A DNA stretch of 15,291 nucleotides from assembly GCA_964490635.1 (NCBI GenBank), contig CAZBCK010000023.1:1-15291 (forward strand), in the 5' to 3' direction. The DNA comes from JAYEHC01 sp964490635 (GTDB taxonomy: Bacteria > Patescibacteriota > Minisyncoccia > JAHIHE01 > JAGLIN01). How positions within the stretch are numbered: the first letter of the stretch is position 1; the number at the start of each line of letters is the position of its first letter. Both the position numbers and the translations under genes were made by a program. Below are positions 1 to 5,276 of this stretch, in pieces. The notes under the pieces were generated by a model that worked only from the letters and a program-made list of their open reading frames with translations, searched no databases and was not told the DNA's origin.

Positions 1-71
1 TTTCCACCAAACCATCCGCCAAAATAAAATTTGGCAAACAGTTTGGTGAAAACTATGATATTATGGATCAC
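1..71 (-). CDS. Possible 5' end of an unknown gene running off the left edge
   Basis: Reading minus from a GTG at 71-69, the frame stays open to the window edge and gives about 23 residues rich in Phe, Lys and Gly (starts IHNIIVFTKLFAKF). The GTG overlaps the TGA of an upstream open frame in a GTGA arrangement, which is typical of coupled operon genes. There is no clear ribosome binding site nearby and the product is not recognised. A hairpin (5-12 with 41-48, plus 18-23 with 30-35) lies inside the frame, so this could equally be non-coding. Low confidence. Confidence 0.22.
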   Translation of the reverse strand, partial: MIHNIIVFTKLFAKFYFGGWFGG

Positions 72-169
72 AGAGATTTAAGAGCTTTATATTTTCCTTC
101 CCCTTTTTCAAAGAACTCGGCGATGAGCGTATCGCTACACCCTCTCGCACTGACTCTTATAAATTGCTT
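68..169 (-). pseudogene. Unrecognised open-frame fragment, possibly the end of a decayed gene
   Basis: This minus frame runs from just after a TAA at 172-170 to the TGA at 70-68 and encodes 33 residues ending AEFFEKGEGKYKALKSL. The charged C-terminal end looks protein-like, whereas the opposite strand reads as low-complexity Ser/Leu/Phe. No start codon with a ribosome binding site is present. Upstream, frames are broken by a palindromic structure (171-224) and several stops. It may be the remaining 3' end of a gene interrupted by that structure. The family is not recognised, and chance is a real alternative. Confidence 0.2.
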
Positions 170-170
170 T

Positions 171-224
171 TATAAAGAGTGCAAGAAATTGAAAGGCTTT
201 TTCAATTCCCGCGCACTTCTTATA
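171..224. repeat. Imperfect hairpin, about 54 nt, in the left intergenic region
   Basis: The outer arms 171-182 and 213-224 match at 10 of 12 positions (TATAAAGAGTGC against the complement of GCACTTCTTATA). An inner perfect 8-bp stem joins AATTGAAA (187-194) and TTTCAATT (200-207). A separate GCACT at 147-151 could also pair with AGTGC at 178-182, so two alternative folds exist. A 14-bp AT palindrome (AACATATATATGTT) lies beside it at about 225-238. It has no T-tract, so it does not look like a terminator. A small repeat or structured remnant is most likely. Confidence 0.45.
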
Positions 225-238
225 ACATATATATGTTT

Positions 239-450
239 AAACGAGAGTTTGAGCAAAGATTATTTCTCTCTTTCTTTACAATCCTTAATCAAACTCATTC
301 GTTTTTTTAATCTTCGGTCGTTGCCGAAGAAAATGATACGGATGAGATCAAAATTATTTTGAAGAGCTATTTATTACTTTATCTCTTAAATAATTTTAAT
401 TACTCTCTCTCCTCCATATCATTCCTTTCGCCAAAAGATATTTTTTAAAA
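239..450. other. Intergenic stretch, no credible gene
   Basis: There is no frame with protein-like composition and a plausible start. The only structure seen is a 7-bp hairpin, TCTTCGG (311-317) with CCGAAGA (324-330). It is followed by neither a T-tract nor a gene. The plus-strand open frame across 63-362 is rejected on composition. Confidence 0.4.
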
Positions 451-475
451 ATTCCCCTAGCCCCCTTTTACAAAG
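451..475. repeat. CCCCCT-type dispersed repeat, intergenic copy
   Basis: ATTCCCCTAGCCCCC followed by TTTTACAAAG matches the core of two other copies in this window (2214-2242 and 3335-3364): a C-run, a short spacer, a second C-run, then a T-rich stretch. Related repeats are widespread in bacterial genomes and, when translated, give the familiar SPF(I/V)KGG.GGF peptide. This copy lies between wzy1 and the left-edge region. Confidence 0.55.
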
Positions 476-480
476 AGAAA

Positions 481-530
481 AATAAAAACAGGCTATTAAG
501 AAGAGAAAATCTTAATCGCCTGTTTTTATT
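481..530 (-). terminator. Rho-independent terminator after the wzy1 gene
   Basis: A long two-part stem is seen: AATAAAAACAGGC (481-493) pairs with 518-530, and ATTAAGA (495-501) pairs with 510-516 around an 8-nt loop. On the minus strand the stem is followed by a T-rich tail, as expected for a terminator 70 nt downstream of the stop at 601. The U-rich side on the plus strand is shorter, so it may also work weakly in that direction. Confidence 0.75.
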
Positions 531-600
531 GCGCGCTTAAAACAAGTAATAAACAACGATTTTAAAAAGCTCTCTCTTCTTTTTAAACTTTATTCTATTT

Positions 601-2187
601 TCAATGTTCTTTCCCTTTCTCATCTTGACTGAGTATTGTATCATAGATTTGAGAACTTGTCAAGAGCAGTCCAACAACCAACCAAAACATCAGCGAGAGA
701 TCATTTTTCCAATATATTGTGTCAACAAGTCCGTGGACCAGAATATAGATCATTAAAGATATTAGAATATTGAATATTGAATATTGAATATTATTATTTT
801 TACGCTTTAACCCCAAACGAAAAAACCAAAACAAAATTAAAACAAATCCGATCAAACCAATCAGACCGGTTTGCAGGTAGAAAGCGAGAAATGTATTGTG
901 CGGCTGTGCCACTGCCCACTCAAGATATGGCTCGTCAAATTTTTCCGAATATGACAAATAAACTTCCTGAAAAGTTCCCGGACCAATTCCAAAAATAGGA
1001 TTGTCTTTTATAATTTCCATTGAAGCGTTCCAAATCATCAAACGGGAGTGGAGCGAGGAACGGTTTTCCGAGTTTGCTACTTGGTTGAATTTTATGGCGG
1101 TTATAGAAACAAAAGCGATGAGAATTATTAGGACCAAAATTTTAGATGACTGTTTTTTTATTTTACGCCCGCCGCGCAGTCTATCGTTTATTGTAGCAGT
1201 GGATTCCCGCCTCCGCGGGAATGACAAATGTGACTGCGGGAATGACAAATACTGCTTTGAAATATAAACTTTGTATTTTCTATAAAACAGCCAAATTACC
1301 ACCGCAAATATTCCCAAAAACGCGCCGTAAGAATGGGTAAAAAATAATGGAATTAAAATAATGATTAAAACAACAACATTTAATGCTTGATACTTAATAT
1401 GTTTTAATTTTACGCTTTGGAGTGTAGAGCGTAGCGATAGCGGAGTTCTACCTGAAAACAGAATTAAATGTTTTTTCAGGTCAAACTCCGCTCCGCTCCG
1501 CTTGACACTCCAAGCATGCAAATCTCGCAATAGAAAAAATAACACTATTAAAAATACCGGCGCCAGATACATCGCAAGATAATTTGGGGAAATATAAAAT
1601 GCTCTTAAACGACCGTCAAAAGTCAACTCATTATTCAACAAATAAATAATACTTATCAGAGAAACAGCAATTCCCGAAAGAACCCAACTAGCAAGAGATA
1701 ATTTAATATGTTCTGTTTTTTTAATAACACTCATAAAAACAATAAAAAATAAAAACGGATCAAAAAACCAGCCCTTGCATATTCCCAAACTGGTTCTTAA
1801 ATCAGACGAATGAAGTATTGATAATATCAAACCGAGAAACAGCAATATAATTCCAATTAATAGAATAGAATTATTTTTTTTAAAATAATTTACACCCCGT
1901 TGCAGTCGCTCTGTAGAGAACAGGCATGCCTGTTCTCTACAAGAGCAAACGCGAAATTCGCCGGAGTCTCTCAGCAGAGAACTCCGGCGAAGCAAGATAG
2001 AATTTAAAACCAAAGTTAAAAATAATATATAGATCATTATTTCCAAAACCGTTGTCGGAATTCCGAAAATTGAAAATCTGATGAGATATAACGGCATTAA
2101 AAAAATAACAGCGTAAATACCGTATCTGATATTCTTGGCGCAGATTAAAGCGAAGATGAAAAAAAATGTTATTAGAAATAGAATCAT
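601..2187 (-). CDS. O-antigen ligase/polymerase family membrane protein (Wzy_C), with repeat-derived inserts
   Basis: A 528-residue multipass inner-membrane protein of the Wzy_C (O-antigen ligase/polymerase) superfamily. Such proteins polymerise or ligate lipid-linked surface polysaccharide on the outer face of the membrane. Hydrophobic segments fill the chain. The diagnostic periplasmic loop is at about residues 398-445, with GIGPGTF and then PHNTFLAFYLQTGLIGL; an RLMIWNASMEII stretch precedes it. At least three inserts unlike the family are in frame in the loops: about residues 66-99, 223-262 and 313-342. Each is encoded by palindromic repeats, and residues 464-475 come from a GAATATT tandem repeat. 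The ATG at 2187 has no Shine-Dalgarno sequence. It lies 34 nt after the stop of the related upstream gene and is probably co-transcribed with it. Ligase cannot be told from polymerase here. Confidence 0.9.
   Translation of the reverse strand: MILFLITFFFIFALICAKNIRYGIYAVIFLMPLYLIRFSIFGIPTTVLEIMIYILFLTLVLNSILLRRSSLLRDSGEFRVCSCREQACLFSTERLQRGVNYFKKNNSILLIGIILLFLGLILSILHSSDLRTSLGICKGWFFDPFLFFIVFMSVIKKTEHIKLSLASWVLSGIAVSLISIIYLLNNELTFDGRLRAFYISPNYLAMYLAPVFLIVLFFLLRDLHAWSVKRSGAEFDLKKHLILFSGRTPLSLRSTLQSVKLKHIKYQALNVVVLIIILIPLFFTHSYGAFLGIFAVVIWLFYRKYKVYISKQYLSFPQSHLSFPRRRESTATINDRLRGGRKIKKQSSKILVLIILIAFVSITAIKFNQVANSENRSSLHSRLMIWNASMEIIKDNPIFGIGPGTFQEVYLSYSEKFDEPYLEWAVAQPHNTFLAFYLQTGLIGLIGFVLILFWFFRLGLKRKNNNIQYSIFNILISLMIYILVHGLVDTIYWKNDLSLMFWLVVGLLLTSSQIYDTILSQDEKGKEH
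765..792. repeat. Four tandem copies of GAATATT inside wzy1
   Basis: Exact 7-mer units lie at 765-771, 772-778, 779-785 and 786-792, within the coding region. They encode part of the loop read as NNNIQYSIFNI. Similar AATATCC/AATATCT runs lie at 10086-10118 and 13082-13096, so the motif is dispersed in this genome. Confidence 0.7.
1203..1250. repeat. ATTCCCGC palindromic repeat in frame inside wzy1
   Basis: An 8-bp inverted repeat ATTCCCGC/GCGGGAAT (1203-1210, 1215-1222) is followed by a direct repeat of GCGGGAATGACAAAT (1215-1229 and 1236-1250). This belongs to a repeat type well known from many bacterial genomes, which gives FPRRRES when read through. Here it is translated in frame as SFPQSHLSFPRRRES, at residues 315-329. 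Confidence 0.8.
1414..1515. repeat. Long imperfect hairpin, about 102 nt, in frame inside wzy1
   Basis: The outer arms pair GCTTTGGAGTGT (1414-1425) with ACACTCCAAGC (1505-1515), with one bulged T. Inner stems pair CGGAGTT (1441-1447) with AACTCCG (1484-1490), and CCTGAAAA (1451-1458) with TTTTCAGG (1473-1480). It contains GTAG and CTAC motifs (1424-1427, 1448-1451), and CTCCG is tandemly repeated on the right arm. It translates without a stop as a polar insert at about residues 223-262. Confidence 0.75.
1908..1946. repeat. GTAGAGA palindrome in frame inside wzy1
   Basis: A perfect 28-bp palindrome occupies 1913-1940 (left arm GTAGAGAACAGGCA). It extends as GCTCT/AGAGC with one bulged A to 1908-1946. 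It belongs to the same GTAGAGA...TCTCTAC family as the intergenic copy at 3910-3938. It is translated in frame as part of the Cys-containing insert CSCREQACLFSTE (residues 81-93). Confidence 0.8.
1957..1991. repeat. CGCCGGAG hairpin with CTCTCAGCAGAGA loop, in frame inside wzy1
   Basis: Perfect 11-bp arms TTCGCCGGAGT (1957-1967) and ACTCCGGCGAA (1981-1991) enclose the 13-nt loop CTCTCAGCAGAGA. Nearly the same element lies in the opposite orientation at 2947-2977 in wzy2, and a stem variant with almost the same loop lies at 2902-2930. Confidence 0.8.
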
Positions 2188-2213
2188 AGTATTAAATATT
2201 AAGTTTTACGCAG

Positions 2214-2242
2214 AAATCCCCCTAACCCCTTTTGCGAAAAGG
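2214..2242. repeat. CCCCCT-type repeat overlapping the wzy2 stop codon
   Basis: AAATCCCCCTAACCCC followed by TTTTGCGAAAAGG matches the copies at 451-475 and 3335-3364. It supplies the last residues (PFRKRG) and the stop of the upstream Wzy_C gene and fills most of the short gap before wzy1. The original C-terminus of that protein may therefore have been replaced by repeat sequence. Confidence 0.6.
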
Positions 2243-3829
2243 AAAACTAACTAAAATTGCCAAAGAAATAATCACTGTAAAAATCGCCAAGATCGTCGGC
2301 GAGTAAATCGGAGTATCAAAAAATGAATGAACGGAAAACCAAACGAGAGAACCTATAAGTCCTGCTGATACAATTCTTAAAAACTCATTACCGCTATTTT
2401 TACTCGCTTCATACAACTGCCATATTGTTGCGGCTATTAAAGCTATCCAGATAATCAGCGCGAAGATTCCCATTTCCGCCCCGATGTCCAGATATAGATT
2501 GTGCGCGTAAACAGGAGTCCGATAAGCAATGGTTGGATTTATTGTCAAGGAGTAATTTCCAGTGCCAACACCAAACAAAAAATTATCCGCAAACATTTCA
2601 TATCCCTGGTTCCAGTTTTTAATTCTTTCCGTATTTGAACCCTCATTGAAATCAAACGATGACAAAAATCTGCTTGCGACCGATTGGCTTGTTGTTAACA
2701 AAAATATAACCGCGATTGCGGAAGCCAATCCCAGAACTATTTTTTTATTAAAACTTATTTTCCGCCAAAGAAGAACTATTACAATGCCAACACCGGCGAT
2801 CATCCCTAGATATCCGCCACGAGAAAAAGTGAACAGCTCGGCGAGGAACATTGCGAAAAGAATGAAATATAATAATTTGGAATTAAAAAAAAGATTGCTC
2901 CGTCGCAGTCTCTCAGCAAAGAACTGCGACAAAAAAGCGCGCAAATCGCCGGAGCCCTCTGCTGAGAGACTCCGGCGGGACGAAAAAGAACTATGTAGAC
3001 AACAGCTTACATCACTTTTATTACAAAGAACAATCGCCAAGACAATCGGGATCAAAAGCCCGAGATAGAATGAAAACATATGCGGATCAGGGAAAAGAGA
3101 GAAAGCGCGCAGAACAGTCGCGCCACTGATATTCACCAGCCAGCTTGGATTAGAAACAACCTCTGCTCCAAAAGTGTTGCCGTAAAAAACAGGCGCGATA
3201 TATTTGCCCCAGAAGATCATTATCGGGTCAACGCCAATCAAGAATTGTAGCGTAAATTGTACTATTCCAATTATAGACAAAATAAATCCGCTCAGAATAA
3301 GCGCTTTGAGAATTTTATGAATATGCGCTATCTGAAATCCCCCCTGCCCCCCTTTGATAAAGGGAGAAAATATTGAAGTAATTATGAAATACAACGGAAA
3401 GACAGACAAGAACACAAGTATTTTTCTAATTGCCCTTTCTCCATCTTCTGCTTGGGTTATGGAAAACATTGCTATGAATAAAAAAGCCAGGATTAACAAA
3501 GTTTGCAAACTTAATTTTATTATAAATCTTTTCTCGGCAAGCGATTTGATCATCCAAACCATAAAAAGACAAAGAATAAAAACTCTTCCCGAAGCAAGAT
3601 CAATCCCCGGCATAATATTAAACGCAATTTGAAAAGGAAGATATAGGATTAAAAGCGTCAAAACTTGATTGAAATATTTGAAAGAGATCACGATAAACAA
3701 AATCAACGCAAGCATAATTAAAACAGAAAAGTTATACAAAGAAACGGCAACTCCCGCTAAAATCGCCAATATAAAAACACTGGCATATTTCGCATATTTG
3801 GAATTTATTCTGTTTTGTGTTTTGTTCAT
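2222..3829 (-). CDS. O-antigen ligase/polymerase family membrane protein (Wzy_C), second copy
   Basis: A 535-residue multipass membrane protein of the Wzy_C superfamily with the same proposed role as its downstream neighbour: surface glycan polymerisation or ligation. The signature loop is at about residues 402-460, with NWNQGYEMFADN, GVGTGNYSLTINP and YAHNLYLDIGAEMGIFAL. The tail is hydrophobic. Two stretches look foreign and are encoded by repeats: residues 153-166 (SPFIKGGQGGF) and about 283-311 (SRRSLSAEGSGDLR onward). The C-terminus PFRKRG is also repeat-encoded. The ATG at 3829 follows a tandem AGCTAAG-type stretch without a clear Shine-Dalgarno sequence. It is the first gene of a two-gene unit. 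The tandem pair may be an old duplication, but the two proteins have diverged widely. Confidence 0.9.
   Translation of the reverse strand: MNKTQNRINSKYAKYASVFILAILAGVAVSLYNFSVLIMLALILFIVISFKYFNQVLTLLILYLPFQIAFNIMPGIDLASGRVFILCLFMVWMIKSLAEKRFIIKLSLQTLLILAFLFIAMFSITQAEDGERAIRKILVFLSVFPLYFIITSIFSPFIKGGQGGFQIAHIHKILKALILSGFILSIIGIVQFTLQFLIGVDPIMIFWGKYIAPVFYGNTFGAEVVSNPSWLVNISGATVLRAFSLFPDPHMFSFYLGLLIPIVLAIVLCNKSDVSCCLHSSFSSRRSLSAEGSGDLRAFLSQFFAERLRRSNLFFNSKLLYFILFAMFLAELFTFSRGGYLGMIAGVGIVIVLLWRKISFNKKIVLGLASAIAVIFLLTTSQSVASRFLSSFDFNEGSNTERIKNWNQGYEMFADNFLFGVGTGNYSLTINPTIAYRTPVYAHNLYLDIGAEMGIFALIIWIALIAATIWQLYEASKNSGNEFLRIVSAGLIGSLVWFSVHSFFDTPIYSPTILAIFTVIISLAILVSFPFRKRG
2902..2930. repeat. GTCGCAGT hairpin in frame inside wzy2
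   Basis: Arms GTCGCAGT (2902-2909) and ACTGCGAC (2923-2930) are perfect, with loop CTCTCAGCAAAGA. The loop differs by one base from the loop of the element at 1957-1991, while the stem is entirely different but still fully paired. It is translated within residues 300-309. Confidence 0.75.
2947..2977. repeat. CGCCGGAG hairpin in frame inside wzy2 (inverted copy)
   Basis: Arms CGCCGGAG (2947-2954) and CTCCGGCG (2970-2977) enclose a loop that, read on the minus strand, contains CTCTCAGCAGAG. It is the reverse-oriented relative of the element in wzy1 at 1957-1991. It encodes part of RRSLSAEGSGDL. Confidence 0.75.
3335..3364. repeat. CCCCCT-type repeat in frame inside wzy2
   Basis: AAATCCCCCCTGCCCCCC followed by TTTGATAAAGGG encodes SPFIKGGQGGFQI in frame, within a loop between membrane helices. 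The peptide is a well-known read-through of this dispersed repeat family. Other copies are at 451-475 and 2214-2242. Confidence 0.75.
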
Positions 3830-3869
3830 CTTAGCTCAGCTTAGCTTACAAAAAAATAACCTCACAATA

Positions 3870-3898
3870 ATTATGGGCTATTATTTAACTTAAGGCAA
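3870..3898 (-). promoter_or_regulatory. Candidate promoter for the Wzy_C gene pair
   Basis: On the minus strand, TTGCCT (3898-3893) is separated by 17 nt from CATAAT (3875-3870), giving a start about 35 nt before the ATG at 3829. Both boxes match sigma-70 consensus at four or five of six positions. The GTAGAGA palindrome lies just upstream of the -35 box. No experiment supports it. Confidence 0.4.
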
Positions 3899-3909
3899 AT
3901 AAGATCATC

Positions 3910-3938
3910 GTAGAGACGAGGCACTGCCTCGTCTCTAC
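3910..3938. repeat. GTAGAGACGAGGCA perfect palindrome, intergenic
   Basis: Two 14-bp perfect arms (left GTAGAGACGAGGCA, 3910-3923; right 3925-3938) flank a single C. Repeats of the GTAGAGA...TCTCTAC type are dispersed in many bacterial genomes. A sister copy lies inside wzy1 (1913-1940). It sits between the divergent tRNA-Gly and wzy2 promoters and has no T-tract, so a terminator role is unlikely. Confidence 0.8.
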
Positions 3939-3966
3939 TTGTAATATTATAAATATATGCTATATT
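3939..3966 (+). promoter_or_regulatory. Promoter of tRNA-Gly
   Basis: TTGTAA (3939-3944), a 16-nt spacer and TATATT (3961-3966) give a predicted start near 3973, about 9 nt before the mature tRNA. Confidence 0.55.
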
Positions 3967-3981
3967 ACACTAGTAATAATT

Positions 3982-4054
3982 GCGGATGTAGTTCAGTGGC
4001 TAGAACGTCTCCTTGCCAAGGAGAAGGTCGCCGGTTCGACTCCGGTCATCCGCT
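3982..4054 (+). tRNA. tRNA-Gly (GCC)
   Basis: A complete 73-nt cloverleaf. The acceptor pairs GCGGATG (3982-3988) with CATCCGC (4047-4053), with discriminator T at 4054. The anticodon stem TCTCC/GGAGA holds loop TTGCCAA with anticodon GCC at 4015-4017. The T arm reads GCCGG TTCGACT CCGGT. No CCA is encoded. It is the only plus-strand gene in the window and ends at the terminator 4075-4108. Confidence 0.96.
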
Positions 4055-4074
4055 CAAGAATTATTAAAGGAAAT

Positions 4075-4108
4075 AAAAAAGCAACGAGATTCACCTTGTT
4101 GCTTTTTT
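4075..4108. terminator. Bidirectional terminator between converging tRNA genes
   Basis: AAAAAAGCAAC (4075-4085) pairs perfectly with GTTGCTTTTTT (4098-4108). The stem extends inward by GAG/CTT with one G-T pair and leaves a 6-nt loop. T-runs follow the stem on both strands. It would stop tRNA-Gly on plus and the tRNA-Leu/four-helix/tRNA-Phe unit on minus. Confidence 0.8.
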
Positions 4109-4172
4109 AAAATAATGGCACCGTTATCAACTCGGTTATCAATTATTGGTTATTTGTTATGGGTTAATTCTG

Positions 4173-4245
4173 TGCCGAGGGGCGGACTTGAACCGCCGAC
4201 ACAAGGATTTTCAGTCCTTTGCTCTACCGACTGAGCTACCTCGGC
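4173..4245 (-). tRNA. tRNA-Phe (GAA)
   Basis: A complete 73-nt cloverleaf on minus. Acceptor GCCGAGG pairs with CCTCGGC (ends 4239-4245 and 4174-4180), with discriminator A. D arm GCTC...GAGC; anticodon stem AAGGA/TCCTT with loop CTGAAAA and anticodon GAA (4212-4210); T arm GGCGG TTCAAGT CCGCC. No CCA is encoded. It lies about 70 nt downstream of the four-helix-bundle gene on the same strand. Confidence 0.96.
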
Positions 4246-4315
4246 GAAAATCATATTAACATTTTAACATACTAACATTTTAACATTACTCCTTTTTTAG
4301 AGATTGCATAGACTT

Positions 4316-4642
4316 TCAAAGCATTGCTCCTATCTCTTCTGCTAATTCTACCATTTCTTTATATTCTTTTTCATTAATGTATTTCTCCATTAAGCAAAAA
4401 TGTAAAAGATATTTTGATTCTTTCAAAGAACCGTATGATATTTCCCAGAAGTTTAATTTAACTGCTTTTTTATGACGAGCAAATCCTTCAATATAATTTA
4501 GGATTACCGACAATGAAGATCTGCGAATTTGTGAAGTAACTCCACATAGTTTTTCTTTGGGGAAATTCCTGCTTAGTTTATAAACTAAATGAACATATTT
4601 ATCCATTTTAATTTTCGACTGTTCTGAAAAATTATTCTGCAT
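4316..4642 (-). CDS. Four-helix bundle protein (23S rRNA IVS / TIGR02436 type)
   Basis: A 108-residue soluble protein with the family pattern: an N-terminal helix, NFPKEKLCGVTSQIRRSS (residues 25-42), a second helix with NYIEGFAR, a central helix with KLNFWEISYGSLKESKYLL, and a last helix ending EEIGAML. The family includes proteins encoded in intervening sequences of 23S rRNA genes and is structurally close to the accessory Avd protein of diversity-generating retroelements. The molecular role is unknown, though nucleic-acid binding has been proposed. The open frame extends upstream to 4711, but that part is read-through of tRNA-Leu, so the ATG at 4642 is chosen. The next Met in frame (MDKYVHL, residue 13) is an alternative start. 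It lies 27 nt after tRNA-Leu and 70 nt before tRNA-Phe on the same strand. Confidence 0.85.
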   Translation of the reverse strand: MQNNFSEQSKIKMDKYVHLVYKLSRNFPKEKLCGVTSQIRRSSLSVILNYIEGFARHKKAVKLNFWEISYGSLKESKYLLHFCLMEKYINEKEYKEMVELAEEIGAML

Positions 4643-4669
4643 TTTTGTTAAAATGCTAACATGTTTTTG

Positions 4670-4753
4670 TGCCGAGAGAGGGACTTGAACCCTCACGCCC
4701 ATAATGAGCACAGGCCCTCAACCTGCCGCGTATACCAATTCCGCCACCTCGGC
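4670..4753 (-). tRNA. tRNA-Leu (GAG)
   Basis: A complete 84-nt class II tRNA on minus with a long variable arm. Acceptor GCCGAGG lies at 4753-4747, with a matching 3' strand at about 4671-4677 and discriminator A at 4670. The anticodon stem GCAGG/CCTGT holds loop TTGAGGG with anticodon GAG (4719-4717). T arm GAGGG TTCAAGT CCCTC. No CCA is encoded. Confidence 0.95.
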
Positions 4754-4977
4754 TAGTTCACAATTTAAAACTTAGAATTTGTAAAGAAATAACATTTCAT
4801 AATTTCGCCAGAATGTGCGCCAGATACACCTGAAAAAAGATAAAGAACAACCGAGTTATTTTAAAGCTTTCTTTAGATGCAAATAGTGTGCATTATGGAT
4901 AAAATTTGAAAGGTTATTTATTTACAAGCTCTTCTTTCAATCTACAGACATAACCATATCATTCTAATAAAAAAATC

Positions 4978-5265
4978 CTATTTAGTCAAGGAAGGTAAAG
5001 AGAGTTCCGCTTTATTTTTTTCTTCTATCTTCGCCAGTTTTATAATATCAACAGCAAAAGCAATTGATAAAATTGTGTGTCCGATGAAAGTAAAAATTCC
5101 CGGAATTTCAAACCAGTTTGTTCCATAAAGCAAAGGCAGATGAATAAACACAAATCCCGCAAAGACAAGACGTCCGAAAACAGTTCTTTTTTCATAATAG
5201 ACATACCCAAGCCCCCAGAAAAAGAAATTTATAATCGCCGCGGTAAAAGGGTTTTTATTATTCAT
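4978..5265 (-). CDS. Small TM2-like membrane protein
   Basis: A 95-residue hydrophobic protein. It opens NPFTAAIINFFFWGLGYVYY followed by a basic EKR turn, the pattern of small TM2-like membrane proteins: helix, Gly-rich kink, Tyr, basic residues, then further helices. Hydrophobic stretches lie at about residues 7-23, 30-46 and 53-77, and the C-terminus is charged (KLAKIEEKNKAE). The ATG at 5265 begins 11 nt after the stop of the large propeller/pilin-like protein, so the two are almost certainly co-transcribed. No enzymatic motif is seen. A helper or membrane-anchoring role for its neighbour would be a guess. Confidence 0.7.
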   Translation of the reverse strand: MNNKNPFTAAIINFFFWGLGYVYYEKRTVFGRLVFAGFVFIHLPLLYGTNWFEIPGIFTFIGHTILSIAFAVDIIKLAKIEEKNKAELSLPSLTK

Positions 5266-5276
5266 TGTTATTTATT

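Noticed and set aside
63..362. Plus-strand open frame of 99 residues at the left edge
   Set aside because: The composition is low-complexity Ser/Leu/Phe/Lys, there is no ribosome binding site, and it spans hairpins. The opposite strand reads more like protein.
2562..3068. Plus-strand 168-residue open frame opposite wzy2
   Set aside because: The minus frame carries the Wzy_C signature; the plus frame is its shadow.
4643..4711. Upstream extension of the four-helix-bundle frame (starting LIMGVRVQVPLSAQ)
   Set aside because: It overlaps the tRNA-Leu gene; the residues are a read-through of the tRNA 3' half, a common artefact.
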